DNA of 64,000 bases from Novosphingobium clariflavum (GTDB taxonomy: Bacteria > Pseudomonadota > Alphaproteobacteria > Sphingomonadales > Sphingomonadaceae): contig NZ_JAPCWC010000007.1 of NCBI RefSeq assembly GCF_026420865.1, positions 124,001 to 188,000 on the forward strand, read 5' to 3'. A program made the position numbers and the translations under genes. Positions 48,199 to 57,631 of the stretch are shown in pieces. The notes under the pieces were generated by a model. It saw only the letters and a program-made list of their open reading frames with translations, was not told where the DNA came from and did no database searches. Position 1 is the first letter of the stretch. Every line of letters begins with the position of its first letter.

Positions 48199-48522
48199 TC
48201 AGTGCTGGGCCGAGGAATCATGCGGTTCGTTCTCCGCATTGGTGACATCGGCCGCAGCGGCGGCAGCATCGGCAGCGGTGTCGTCAAGGGTCTTCTCGGC
48301 AGACTTGGCGGCTTCGCTGGCGGCATCCTTGGTGTCGTCGGCAGCCTGCGCGGCCTTGTCACCCGCGGCGTCAACCGCATCGCCCATGTCATCAGCGGCC
48401 TGCGAGACGTCCTCGGCAGCCGAAGTCGCGGTGTCACTGGCGGCATCCTCGGTCTTCTGCGAGCAGGCGGCGAGCGAAAGCGCCGCGGCAGCGACAGTCA
48501 CGGCGATCATGGTCTTGCGCAT
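48199..48522 (-). CDS. Alanine-rich small lipoprotein
   Basis: 107 aa. Lipoprotein signal MRKTMIAVTVAAAALSLAACS (lipobox LAAC, cysteine 20). The mature part (about 87 residues) is almost only Ala, Asp, Ser, Thr, Lys, Glu in a helical pattern such as AADDMGDAVDAAGDKAAQAADDTKDAASEAAKSAEKTLDD, resembling LEA-like or Lpp-like amphipathic helices. Function unknown; envelope stress or structural roles are possible. Divergent from polA. Confidence 0.75.
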   Translation of the reverse strand: MRKTMIAVTVAAAALSLAACSQKTEDAASDTATSAAEDVSQAADDMGDAVDAAGDKAAQAADDTKDAASEAAKSAEKTLDDTAADAAAAAADVTNAENEPHDSSAQH

Positions 48523-48760
48523 GTGTTCAGTCTTCCCTCTTTGCTGAAGTCGTCACCGGTGGCCGCACGCAGCGGCCTGGGGGGCCGGTTCCGCTTCCTG
48601 ACAGGTCGCGCAAGGATTAGGCCTCGTGCGCGTGCGTTTCAAGCATGCGCTCCCAAACGGCGGACAGGCGATCCGGTTCCCGGTGGATAGCGAATTATGC
48701 CCGTTCCCTTTTTCGAGAGCGGTGCTGACGCGCCGCCCGGGCGCTGCTACGGATCGTGCC

Positions 48761-51601
48761 ATGGATTCCAAGCAGCATCTCTATCTCGTCGACGGTTCGG
48801 CCTACATCTTCCGCGCCTATCACCGCCTGCCGCCGCTGACCAACCCGGAAGGAACGCCGGTGGGCGCGGTCTACGGCTATACGACGATGCTGTGGAAGCT
48901 GGCCGAAGACCTCAACAAGGCCGACGGCCCTACGCACCTTGCCGTGATCCTCGACGCCGGCAGCCACTCGTTCCGCAACGACATCTACGAGGACTACAAG
49001 GCGAACCGCCCGCCCCCGCCCGAAGACCTCGTCCCCCAGTTCCCGCTGATCCGCGACGCCACCCGCGCCTTCTCGCTACCCTGCATCGAGGAAGTGGGCT
49101 TCGAGGCGGACGACCTGATCGCCTCCTACGCCCGCGCCGCCAGCGCGCAGGGCTGGGACGTGACCATCGTCTCGTCCGACAAGGACCTCATGCAGCTGGT
49201 CGGCAAGTGCGGAATCGGCGGCGGCTGCGTCGACATGCTGGACACCATGAAGAACCAGCGCATCGACATTCCCGAAGTGATCGAGAAGTTCGGCGTCCCC
49301 CCCGAGAAGGTCGGCGACGTACTGGCGCTGATGGGCGACTCGGTCGATAACGTGCCGGGCGTCTTCGGCGTCGGCCCCAAGACCGCGACCAAGCTGATCC
49401 AGGACTACGGCGACCTCGAATCCGCGCTCGCCGCCGCGCCCGCGATGAAGAAGTCGAAGCTGCAGGAACGCCTGATCGAACAGGCCGAGCAGGCGCGCCT
49501 GTCGAAAGTGCTGGTCACGCTCAAGGAAGACTGCACGCTGCCGATGGCGCTGGAGGACTTCAAGCTCGACGCCATTCCGCCCGCCCCGCTGGCTGAATTC
49601 CTCGGCAGGCACGGTTTCACCAGCCTGCTGAAGCGCCTCGACGGCGGCCACGGCAGCCCGGAACGCGCAGTCCAGCTCAATCCCGCCAAGCCGGTGACCG
49701 CCGCCGGCGGCCCGACCGAAGGCGCCGCCCGCCAGCCGCTGCCCGAATGGCCAGCCATCGACCATGCCGCCTACGAATGCGTGCAGACCCCGCAAGCGCT
49801 GGAACGCTGGATCGCCAAGGCCACCGCCGCCCACGTCGTGGCCGTCGATACCGAGACCTCGATGCTCGATTCGATGCAGGCTGACCTTACCGGCGTCAGC
49901 CTCGCCATCGGCCCCAACCAGGCCTGCTACATCCCGCTCGGCCATGGCGGCTCGGACATGTTCGCCGAAAAGCCCGAACAGGTTCCGCTCGATACCGCGA
50001 TCGCGCTGCTGAAGCCGCTGCTGGAAAGCGACGCCGTTCTGAAGATCGGCCAGAACATCAAGTACGACCTCAACGTGCTGGCGCGCTATGGTATCGCCGT
50101 CGCACCGATCGACGACACCATGATCGTCAGCTTCTGCCTCGATGCAGGCCGCTCGGTCGACAGCATCGGCGGCGGCCACGGCATGGACGAACTGTCCCAG
50201 CGCCACCTGCTGCACACGCCGATCGCGTTCAAGGACGTCTGCGGCACCGGCAAGAAGGCAATCCCCTTCGGCGAAGTGCCGCTTTCGCGCGCCACCGAAT
50301 ATGCCGCCGAGGATGCCGACGTCACCTGGCGCCTCCATGCCATGCTCAAGCCGCGCCTGTCCGATGAAGGCGGCACCCGCATCTACGAGCGGGTCGACCG
50401 CCCGCTGATCCCGGTCGTCGCGCAGATGGAGCGCCACGGCGTCAAGGTCGACCGCGAGAAGCTGGCTGGCCTCTCCAGCCAGTTCGCCGAGGCCATCGGC
50501 GCCCTGGAAGCCGAGATCCATGCCGCGGTCGGGCAGGAATTCACCATCGGCAGCCCCAAGCAGCTGGGCGAGATCCTGTTCGACAAGCTCGGCTACAAGG
50601 GCGGCAAGAAGGGCAAGAGCGGCCAGTATTCGACCGACCAGTCAGTGCTCGAAAAGCTGGCCGGCGAAGGCGCCGAGGTCGCCACCAAGGTGCTCGAATG
50701 GCGCCAGCTCTCCAAGCTGCGCTCGACCTATACCGAGGCGCTGCAGGCCGCGATCAATCCGAAGACCCAGCGCGTCCACACCAGCTACAGCCTCGTCGGC
50801 GCCCAGACCGGGCGCCTGTCCTCGACCGATCCGAACCTGCAGAACATCCCGATCCGCACCGAGATCGGCCGCCAGATCCGCGACTGCTTCGTGGCCGAGC
50901 CCGGCCATGTCCTGCTCGCCGCCGACTATTCGCAGATCGAACTGCGCCTTGCCGCGCACATGGCCGACGTGCCCAGCCTCAAGGACGCCTTCGCCAATGG
51001 CGAGGACATCCACGCCCGCACGGCGATGGAGATGTTCGGCCATGTCGACCGCGACACTCGCGGGCGGGCCAAGACCATCAACTTCGCGATCCTCTACGGC
51101 ATCTCGCGCTGGGGCCTTGCCGGCCGTCTCGGCACCGAGGCGGACGAGGCGCAGGCGATGATCGACCGCTATTTCGAACGCTTCCCGGGCATCCAGCGCT
51201 ATATCCACGAAACGCTCGAAACCGTGCGGGCCAAGGGCTATTCGGAAACCCTGTTCGGCCGCAAGACCTGGTTCCCCCGCATCAATTCCAAGAACGGCGC
51301 CGAGCGTCAGGGCAGCGAGCGCGCGGCGATCAACGCGCCGATCCAGGGCACCAGCGCCGACATCATCAAGCGCGCGATGGCCCGCATGAACCCGGCACTG
51401 GCCGAGGCCGGGCTCAGCCATGTCCGCATGCTGCTGCAGGTGCACGACGAACTCGTGTTCGAATTGCCCGAAGCCGACGTGGCGGCGGCCTCCGAAGTGA
51501 TCCGCCGCGTCATGGCGACGGCGGCGGAACCGGCAGTGAAGCTCGACGTGCCGCTCGGCGTCGAGATCGGCCACGGGCTGAGCTGGGGCGCGGCGCACTA
51601 A
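48761..51601 (+). CDS. polA: DNA polymerase I
   Basis: 946 aa with all three domains. 5'-3' exonuclease, residues about 1-290 (LYLVDGSAYIFRAYHRLPPLTNPEGTPVGAVYGY; CIEEVGFEADDLIASYA; MGDSVDNVPGVFGVGPKTA). 3'-5' exonuclease about 370-560, with DTET retained in VVAVDTETSML, so proofreading looks possible. Polymerase: motif A LLAADYSQIELRLAAHM, motif B RGRAKTINFAILYG, motif C LLQVHDELVFE. Works in Okazaki fragment processing and repair. ATG at 48761 is chosen by homology to the family start; the longer frame is not. Confidence 0.97.
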   Translation: MDSKQHLYLVDGSAYIFRAYHRLPPLTNPEGTPVGAVYGYTTMLWKLAEDLNKADGPTHLAVILDAGSHSFRNDIYEDYKANRPPPPEDLVPQFPLIRDATRAFSLPCIEEVGFEADDLIASYARAASAQGWDVTIVSSDKDLMQLVGKCGIGGGCVDMLDTMKNQRIDIPEVIEKFGVPPEKVGDVLALMGDSVDNVPGVFGVGPKTATKLIQDYGDLESALAAAPAMKKSKLQERLIEQAEQARLSKVLVTLKEDCTLPMALEDFKLDAIPPAPLAEFLGRHGFTSLLKRLDGGHGSPERAVQLNPAKPVTAAGGPTEGAARQPLPEWPAIDHAAYECVQTPQALERWIAKATAAHVVAVDTETSMLDSMQADLTGVSLAIGPNQACYIPLGHGGSDMFAEKPEQVPLDTAIALLKPLLESDAVLKIGQNIKYDLNVLARYGIAVAPIDDTMIVSFCLDAGRSVDSIGGGHGMDELSQRHLLHTPIAFKDVCGTGKKAIPFGEVPLSRATEYAAEDADVTWRLHAMLKPRLSDEGGTRIYERVDRPLIPVVAQMERHGVKVDREKLAGLSSQFAEAIGALEAEIHAAVGQEFTIGSPKQLGEILFDKLGYKGGKKGKSGQYSTDQSVLEKLAGEGAEVATKVLEWRQLSKLRSTYTEALQAAINPKTQRVHTSYSLVGAQTGRLSSTDPNLQNIPIRTEIGRQIRDCFVAEPGHVLLAADYSQIELRLAAHMADVPSLKDAFANGEDIHARTAMEMFGHVDRDTRGRAKTINFAILYGISRWGLAGRLGTEADEAQAMIDRYFERFPGIQRYIHETLETVRAKGYSETLFGRKTWFPRINSKNGAERQGSERAAINAPIQGTSADIIKRAMARMNPALAEAGLSHVRMLLQVHDELVFELPEADVAAASEVIRRVMATAAEPAVKLDVPLGVEIGHGLSWGAAH

Positions 51602-51625
51602 GGCGGCCTGAACTGGTGCCCTGGA

Positions 51626-51656
51626 GCAGATGATCCGATGCCGCCGGATCATCTGC
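51626..51656. terminator. Hairpin downstream of polA
   Basis: GCAGATGATCCG (51626-51637) pairs with CGGATCATCTGC (51645-51656), 12 perfect pairs and a 7-nt loop, 25 bp after the polA stop; no T-run, so terminator activity is uncertain. Confidence 0.5.
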
Positions 51657-51750
51657 CCCGGCGCGCCCGTCACGCCATCAGTCGGGCCAAAACCTCGGCG
51701 AAGTGCATATGGTCAGGGAACTTGCTGCATCGCAGCATCGTTGCTTTGCC

Positions 51751-52887
51751 ATGACCGATCTGATCGAACGCTACGTCGGCGTGTTGCCGGACTGGGCCGC
51801 GCAAGTCCTCGTCGCAGTGATTGCAGGCGCCCTTGGCGCCGCCATCGCCCTTGCCGCGCATCTGGTGCTGTTCCGCGTGCTGCGCCGCATCGTCACATCC
51901 AGTACCAGCCAGTCCGACGATATTCTCGTCACGCGCCTGACCCGCCCGACGCGCTGGGCCTTCATTGCCATGGGCATCGTGCTGGCCGCCCGGCAGACGC
52001 CCGCGCTCAGCGATTTCTGGGAACGCGTTGCCGGGTTCGTGATGCCGCTGCTGACCGGGTGGATCGCCATCGCCATCCTCCACGCACTGGTCGATGCCAT
52101 GACCCTGCGCGCCGACATCTCGGTGGAGGACAACCGCAGCGCCCGCCGCCGCCGCACCCGCCTGGCCATCCTCAGCCGCATCGCGACTTTCATGATCGTG
52201 TTCCTGATGGTCTCGCTCATGCTGTTCTCGATTCCCGGCGTGATGAAGGTTGGCGCCACGCTGATGGCCTCGGCCGGTCTTGCCGCCCTTGCCGTCGGCG
52301 CGGCAGCCCAGCCTGCCCTGAAGGCGCTGATCGGCGGCTTCCAGATGGCATTGACCGAACCGATCTCGATCGACGACGTTGTCATCATCGACGGCGAATG
52401 GGGCCGGATCGAGGAAATCCGCACGACTTACGTCGTCGTCAATCTCTGGGACCAGCGCCGCCTCGTGGTGCCGACCACGCGGTTTCTGGAGGATACCTTC
52501 CAGAACTGGACCAAGACGACCTCGCAGCTGCTCGGCACGGTGATGATCTACCTCGATCCCGCCACCGACATCGCGCCGCTGCGAGAAGAATATACCCGCG
52601 CCGTCACCGCCCATCGGCTGTTCGATGGCCGCGCACAGGTGCTGCAGGTCACCGATCACAGCGCCCAGGCCATGGAAGTACGCCTGCTGATGAGCGCGCG
52701 CGACGGGCCGACGCTGTTCGACTTGCGCTGCGCGATGCGTGAACACATGCTTGACTGGATCCGCCGCGAGATGCCGGAAGCGCTGGTGCGGCGCCGCACG
52801 CTGCAAGTGGCGCCAGTCGAACTGGCCGCCGGGCCCTCGATCTCGGAAGCCGTCGCCGACCTCGGCGCGCGGCGCGCCTCCCGCTAA
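51751..52887 (+). CDS. MscS-type mechanosensitive channel
   Basis: 378 aa. Three to five membrane helices (about 17-40, 68-88, 96-118, 145-165), then the pore-lining, Gly/Ala-rich helix LMASAGLAALAVGAAAQPALKALIGGF and the MscS beta domain (LTEPISIDDVVIIDGEWGRIEEIRTTYVVVNLWDQRRLVVPTTRFLEDTFQNWT). Releases solutes under osmotic downshock. ATG at 51751 (MTDLIERYVG) is used; the longer frame starts in the polA-gap. Followed after 41 bp by the glutaminyl cyclase gene. Confidence 0.92.
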   Translation: MTDLIERYVGVLPDWAAQVLVAVIAGALGAAIALAAHLVLFRVLRRIVTSSTSQSDDILVTRLTRPTRWAFIAMGIVLAARQTPALSDFWERVAGFVMPLLTGWIAIAILHALVDAMTLRADISVEDNRSARRRRTRLAILSRIATFMIVFLMVSLMLFSIPGVMKVGATLMASAGLAALAVGAAAQPALKALIGGFQMALTEPISIDDVVIIDGEWGRIEEIRTTYVVVNLWDQRRLVVPTTRFLEDTFQNWTKTTSQLLGTVMIYLDPATDIAPLREEYTRAVTAHRLFDGRAQVLQVTDHSAQAMEVRLLMSARDGPTLFDLRCAMREHMLDWIRREMPEALVRRRTLQVAPVELAAGPSISEAVADLGARRASR

Positions 52888-52928
52888 AGCCCTTGCGGCA
52901 GGCGCAGGACTGAGGCACTCGCAGGCGC

Positions 52929-53696
52929 ATGATCCGTGCTTCCGCTGCCGTGCTCGCCCTCCTCCTCGCTCCTGCCGCAGCGGCTCCCGCCCATGCCGGG
53001 ATCCCGGTCTGCAGCTACCGCGTCGAGGCAAGCTTCCCCCACGATCCCAGCGCCTTCACCGAGGGGCTCTTCTACGCGAACGGCCTGCTCTACGAGAGCA
53101 CCGGCCGCGAAGGCGCCTCGCGCATCGTGGTGCGCAAGCTGGAAGATCCTGCCCCGCTGACCCAGGCCGAGATCGATCCCAGCCTGTTCGGGGAAGGCAT
53201 CATCGACTGGAAGGAGCAGATCCTCAGTCTCACCTGGCGCGGCGGCCAGGGCTTTCGCTGGGACCGCAAGACGCTGAAGCCGATCGGCAGCTTCCACTAC
53301 GAAGGCGAAGGCTGGGGCATGACGCGCAGCGGCGAGGTGATCTACCAGAGCGACGGCAGCGCCAGCCTGCGCCTGCGCGATCCGGCCACCATGCGCCAGA
53401 CCGGCAGCCTCCCCGTCACCGCCGATGGCAAGCCGGTGGACAATCTCAACGAGCTGGAATGGATCGACGGCGAGATCTGGGCCAACGTCTGGCTCACCGA
53501 CCGCATCGCCCGGATCGATCCGGCCAGCGGACAGGTGAAGGCCTGGGTCGATCTTTCGGGGCTGCGCCGGGGTGACGGGGCCTCGGGCATGGATGCAGTG
53601 CTGAACGGCATTGCCTGGGATGCCAAGGGCAAGCGCATCTTCGTGACCGGCAAGAACTGGTTCGGGATCTACCAGATCACCCCGGTCTGTCGGTGA
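52929..53696 (+). CDS. Glutaminyl-peptide cyclotransferase
   Basis: 255 aa. Signal peptide MIRASAAVLALLLAPAAAAPAHA, so periplasmic. The body is the five-bladed propeller of plant-type glutamine cyclotransferases: SFPHDPSAFTEGLFYANGLLYESTGREGAS, GEGIIDWKEQILSLTWRGGQGFRWD, SDGSASLRLRDPATM, LNELEWIDGEIWANVWLTDRIARIDPASG and NGIAWDAKGKRIFVTGKNW. By family it converts N-terminal glutamine to pyroglutamate with loss of ammonia. Plain terminator follows; convergent with cdc48. Confidence 0.92.
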   Translation: MIRASAAVLALLLAPAAAAPAHAGIPVCSYRVEASFPHDPSAFTEGLFYANGLLYESTGREGASRIVVRKLEDPAPLTQAEIDPSLFGEGIIDWKEQILSLTWRGGQGFRWDRKTLKPIGSFHYEGEGWGMTRSGEVIYQSDGSASLRLRDPATMRQTGSLPVTADGKPVDNLNELEWIDGEIWANVWLTDRIARIDPASGQVKAWVDLSGLRRGDGASGMDAVLNGIAWDAKGKRIFVTGKNWFGIYQITPVCR

Positions 53697-53736
53697 AGCC
53701 GTGCCTGCCCCCTTTCCAGGGAGGGCAGGCACGGCT
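53697..53736. terminator. Convergent hairpin between glutaminyl cyclase and CDC48 genes
   Basis: AGCCGTGCCTGCCC pairs with GGGCAGGCACGGCT around a 12-nt loop; adjacent to the ends of both convergent genes. No strong T-run. Confidence 0.65.
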
Positions 53737-53760
53737 CTCAACCGTGATCACTCGCCGTGA

Positions 53761-56073
53761 TTACTCGCCGTGCTTCTTCGGCCGGGTCGGTTCGACCATG
53801 CCCGGGGCAATGAAACCGAGCGGCGCGACTTCCATGGCGCGCTTCTTCAATTCGCCCTTCATCCGCGCATATTCGGATTCCATTTCCTCGGTCACCGTGG
53901 CGCGGCTGTCGTCCAGTGCTTCATCGAAGTCGGCCATGCGGACCGATTCCACATCGGCCCCGCGCTTGCGGATGGCGATGAGGCCGGCCCGGCGCACCAC
54001 GTCTTCGAGATCGGCACCGGTGAAGCGCGCCGTCCGCGCCGCGATGTCCGCCAGCGACACGTCGTCCGCCAGCGGCATCTTCGCGGTATGGATGCCGAGG
54101 ATATGCGCGCGCCCGCCCTCGTCCGGCGTGCCGACGTAGACCAGTTCATCGAACCGGCCGGGACGCAGCAGCGCCGGATCGACCAGCGTCGGCCGGTTGG
54201 TCGCGCCGACCAGCACCACCGACTGGAGTTCCTCCATGCCGTCCATCTCGGCAAGGATGGTGTTGACCACCCGCGCCGTCACTTGCGGTTCGCCCATCGC
54301 GCTGCCGCCGCGTGCGGGCACAAGGCTGTCGATCTCGTCGATAAAGATCACGCAGGGTGCCACCTGCCGCGCGCGGGCGAAGAGGCGGGCGATCTGCTGC
54401 TCGCTCTCGCCGTACCACTTGGACAGGAGATCGGACGACTTGATCGAGATGAAGTTCGCCTCCGCCTCCTTGGCCACGGCCTTGGCGAGCAGTGTCTTGC
54501 CGGTGCCCGGCGGCCCATAGAGCAGGAATCCCTTGGCCGGCCGGATGCCCAGCTTGCGGAACGCCTCGGGGTTCTTCAGCGGCAGTTCAATGCCTTCCTG
54601 CAGCTTCTGTTGCGCCTCGTCGAGCCCGCCGATGTCGGACCAGCCGATGTCGGGCACCTGGACCATGACCTCGCGCATGGCCGAAGGCTGGACGCGCCGC
54701 AGCGCCTCGACAAAGTCCTCACGGATCACCTGCAGGCTTTCGAGCACTTCGGCCGGGATCGTGCGCGCTTCCAGATCGAGCTGCGGCATGATCCGGCGCA
54801 CCGCCTCGATCGCAGCCTCCCGCGCGAGCGCGGCAATATCGGCGCCGACAAAGCCATGCGTCGTGCGGGCGAGTTCCTTGAGGTCCACCTGGTCGCCCAG
54901 CGGCATACCGCGGGTGTGGATGCCGAGGATTTCGCGCCGGCCATTCTCGTCCGGCACCCCGATCACGATCTCGCGGTCGAACCGGCCGGGACGGCGCAGT
55001 GCCTCGTCGATCGCATCGGGCCGGTTGGTCGCGGCGATGACGACCACATGGGCGCGACTGTTGAGCCCGTCCATCAGCGTAAGCAGCTGCGCGACAAGGC
55101 GCTTTTCCGCCTCCCCGTGGACCTGGTCGCGCTTGGGGGCGATGGAATCGATCTCGTCGATGAAGATGATCGCGGGCGCCGCCTTGGCCGCTTCCTCGAA
55201 CACTTCGCGCAGCGCCTTCTCGCTCTCCCCATAGCCGGAGCCCATGATCTCGGGTCCGTTGATCGAGAAGAAGCTCGCCTCGCTCTCGTTCGCGACGGCC
55301 TGGGCAAGACGCGTCTTGCCGGTGCCCGGCGGGCCATGCAGCAGCACGCCCTTGGGCGGCGCGACACCAAGACGGGTGAACAGTTCAGGATAGCGCAGCG
55401 GCAGTTCCACCATCTCGCGCAGCTGGCGGATGGTGTCGGCCATGCCGCCAACGTCGTCGTAGTTGACGTCACCGCGGGTGGTATCAGCTTCCTCGAACAG
55501 CTCGCGCAGTTCGACTTCGGTATTCTCGTCGATATGGACGATACCGCGCGGCGTCGTCGAGACGACATTGAGGCGGATCTGGGTCAGCGCGAAGGCTGGC
55601 GCATTGAACATGCGGCGCAGTTCGGGCGGAATATCGGCGACCTGCTGCTGGCCGGTGGTGGCGACGATATCGCCCTGCACCATCGGACGGCCGAAGAAGT
55701 TGCGCTTGAGCGCGCCGGACGGCCCTTGCAGGCGCATGTCCTTCTGCGCGGGTGCAAAGACCACCCGCTGCGCGGGGCGCGATTCCGCCTTGCGCACGCT
55801 GACATGATCGCCTGAGCCGACTTCGGCATTGACGCGCTGAAGACCATCGAGCCGGATCACCGAGAGCCCTTCGTCTTCCGGATAGGCCAGCACGGCACGG
55901 GCCACCGTCACGGTTTTTCCGGTCACTTCCAGCACGTCGCCTTCCATCGCACCGATCGCCGAAAGCGATGCGCGCGACAGGCGGGCAATGCCCTGTCCGC
56001 TTTCTTCCTGCCGGGCCGCCGCGACCTGCAGCTTGACCACCCGTTCGTCCACCTGGGTTGGGACTTCCGCCAT
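53761..56073 (-). CDS. CDC48/VCP family AAA ATPase
   Basis: 770 aa, the archaeal/eukaryotic-type Cdc48 layout. An N-domain (about 10-190: double-psi barrel, IARLSRASLSAIGAMEGDVLEVTG) is followed by two AAA modules: Walker A at 247-254 and 520-527 (both GPPGTGKT) and Walker B FIDEID at 304-309 and 577-582, each with second-region-of-homology arginines (ALRRPGRFD; LLRPGRFD). It should form hexamers that unfold or extract proteins. ATG at 56073 is the family start; the reading up to 56412 covers non-coding sequence. Monocistronic. Confidence 0.95.
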   Translation of the reverse strand: MAEVPTQVDERVVKLQVAAARQEESGQGIARLSRASLSAIGAMEGDVLEVTGKTVTVARAVLAYPEDEGLSVIRLDGLQRVNAEVGSGDHVSVRKAESRPAQRVVFAPAQKDMRLQGPSGALKRNFFGRPMVQGDIVATTGQQQVADIPPELRRMFNAPAFALTQIRLNVVSTTPRGIVHIDENTEVELRELFEEADTTRGDVNYDDVGGMADTIRQLREMVELPLRYPELFTRLGVAPPKGVLLHGPPGTGKTRLAQAVANESEASFFSINGPEIMGSGYGESEKALREVFEEAAKAAPAIIFIDEIDSIAPKRDQVHGEAEKRLVAQLLTLMDGLNSRAHVVVIAATNRPDAIDEALRRPGRFDREIVIGVPDENGRREILGIHTRGMPLGDQVDLKELARTTHGFVGADIAALAREAAIEAVRRIMPQLDLEARTIPAEVLESLQVIREDFVEALRRVQPSAMREVMVQVPDIGWSDIGGLDEAQQKLQEGIELPLKNPEAFRKLGIRPAKGFLLYGPPGTGKTLLAKAVAKEAEANFISIKSSDLLSKWYGESEQQIARLFARARQVAPCVIFIDEIDSLVPARGGSAMGEPQVTARVVNTILAEMDGMEELQSVVLVGATNRPTLVDPALLRPGRFDELVYVGTPDEGGRAHILGIHTAKMPLADDVSLADIAARTARFTGADLEDVVRRAGLIAIRKRGADVESVRMADFDEALDDSRATVTEEMESEYARMKGELKKRAMEVAPLGFIAPGMVEPTRPKKHGE

Positions 56074-56277
56074 GACTGTCCTTTCAAGTTCCCGATGCTG
56101 GTTCTGCGCTTCGGCCTCCCCGAACGGGCAAGGCAGAGACGATGGGAGCGTGCTCAAGGAACTAGGTATGCGCCTGAGGGATTTCAAACGGACGAAAGGC
56201 CGGATTGCTCCGAACGGGCTGCGCGCGCGATGCAAAGCACATCCATTTTGCCGGATTAGGGCGCGTCTCGCGGGCAC

Positions 56278-56340
56278 AAAAAAAGGCCCGGACGTTACCG
56301 ACCGGGCCGTGGAAGTTTTGGGAGAGGATGCCTGAAAGGC
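56278..56340 (-). ncRNA. Candidate small RNA with anti-Shine-Dalgarno stretch
   Basis: A terminator (GGCCCGG/CCGGGCC, 56285-56308, then seven T on the minus strand) has no protein gene above it. Upstream on that strand are TTGCAC (56375-56370), a 17-bp spacer and CATACA (56352-56347), predicting a transcript of about 63 nt that starts near 56340. It would have a small hairpin CCTG-CCTTT-CAGG, a single-stranded CAUCCUCUCCCAAAACUUCC region able to pair with ribosome-binding sites, and the terminator. Inference only. Confidence 0.35.
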
Positions 56341-56689
56341 AGGTTCTGTATGCCTCCCGGCGGCCGATTGTGCAAGTGCGAAATAGCCATCGCTATGTTG
56401 CAATATATGCAATTTAAGTTGCGAAGTATCGAACTACACCGCGTAATTCGGCAAATATCATGCAAATCCAGCGCATTGGAAAGTGAATCACGTCTCATGA
56501 TTGAACGCAGCGCAATCGGCAGGGCGATGGATCCGCGCCCGTTGACCAGCGTTGTCTGCTGCGACGCGAAATTTCCTCACCTTATTTAGCACTTTCCCAC
56601 CCGACAGTGCCGCAAAAGAACGGGTCGCAACCGATTCGGCGGCAATGCCGCACCAGACGGGCTACCAATCGCCATCAACCGGAAACACC

Positions 56690-56723
56690 AAAGGCCGGGC
56701 TCGCGACTGCGAGCCCGGCCTTT
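56690..56723 (-). terminator. Terminator of the UspA gene
   Basis: 15-bp perfect stem (56690-56704 with 56709-56723), GC-rich with AAA/TTT ends and a 4-nt loop. Confidence 0.85.
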
Positions 56724-56741
56724 CCCGCCATCCCCATGTGA

Positions 56742-57524
56742 TCAATGCGCGAAGAGCAGTGCCGGCGCGGCCTTGTCGCTCAGGAAATAGGCCGTGACCC
56801 CGCCGAACAGGAATTCGCGCATGCGGCTCTTGCCGTAGGCCCCCATGACCAGCAGGTCTGCCTGGGCCTGGCGCACCCCGGCGGCCAATGTCTCCTCGGT
56901 CGATCCCCGACGCTCCAGTTCCTCGAACTCGGCGTGGATGCCGTTGCGCGACAGATAACGCAGTGCATCGGTCGCGGGGAAACCGCCCACTTTCTCGATG
57001 ACCGAGACGACCTTGACCAGTTCACAGCTTCCCAGCAGCGGAATCGCAGCCTTGAGTGCGGCAGCGGACTGCTCTCCACCGTCCCAGGCGATCACTGCTC
57101 GGCGGATCGGCAGGTTGATCCGGCCATCATCGGGCAGCGCCAGCACCGGAGCGCGGGCAGACAGCGCTACCGGGCCCACCATTCCGCCCGACCGCGTGAG
57201 CACGACAAGATCCGCCAGCCGCGCGGCGGCCGCCAACGCAGGCACCGGATCGTCTTCGCTGCGAACCACTTCGAAAGGCACGTCGCCGCGGGCAAGGCGG
57301 GTCTCCACCGCATCCGCTGCGGCATCGTCGTCGGACCGGGCACGGTCGAGCGCCTCGCTGATCACATAGCTGCCGCCCATCGGGTCCATCGCGATGTAGC
57401 GCGACACCGGGGTATCGACGAGCACGGTGACGTGGCCATCAAGATGGCGCGCCAGTTCCAGCGCCGTGTCGAGGCGGGCGTCGCTGGCGGGCTTGCGGTC
57501 GGCGTTCACGAGTATCGAGCGCAT
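56742..57524 (-). CDS. Universal stress protein family protein
   Basis: 260 aa, roughly two Usp-like halves. The first opens MRSILVNADRKPASDARLDTALELARHLDGHVTVL; the second has VIAWDGGEQSAAALKAAIPLL and ends with the nucleotide-binding signature DLLVMGAYGKSRMREFLFGGVT (G-x2-G-x9-G-x-T/S). Stress tolerance role by family; probably binds ATP through the C-terminal half. Start at 57524, with GGAG 9 nt before it; the open frame to 57620 is not needed. Monocistronic. Confidence 0.9.
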   Translation of the reverse strand: MRSILVNADRKPASDARLDTALELARHLDGHVTVLVDTPVSRYIAMDPMGGSYVISEALDRARSDDDAAADAVETRLARGDVPFEVVRSEDDPVPALAAAARLADLVVLTRSGGMVGPVALSARAPVLALPDDGRINLPIRRAVIAWDGGEQSAAALKAAIPLLGSCELVKVVSVIEKVGGFPATDALRYLSRNGIHAEFEELERRGSTEETLAAGVRQAQADLLVMGAYGKSRMREFLFGGVTAYFLSDKAAPALLFAH

Positions 57525-57631
57525 GGCATTTCTCCGTTTTTCCGGTCCTGCATAGCCCATGGGTATGCCGCCGCCATGACCGAGATCAAAGCTCCGATTG
57601 GCGCGGGCACTTTCCGGCATGCTGCCGGCTT

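Larger units (their letters stand above)
56074..56741. other. 668-bp intergenic region, partly AT-rich
   Basis: Holds the CDC48 promoter region, a minus-strand terminator with a long T-run at 56278-56308 that belongs to no protein gene, a palindrome TTGCA-ATATA-TGCAA (56398-56412), and an AT-rich stretch of roughly 56380-56520 unlike its neighbours. The UspA terminator closes it at 56690-56723. No credible protein-coding frame was found. Confidence 0.6.
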
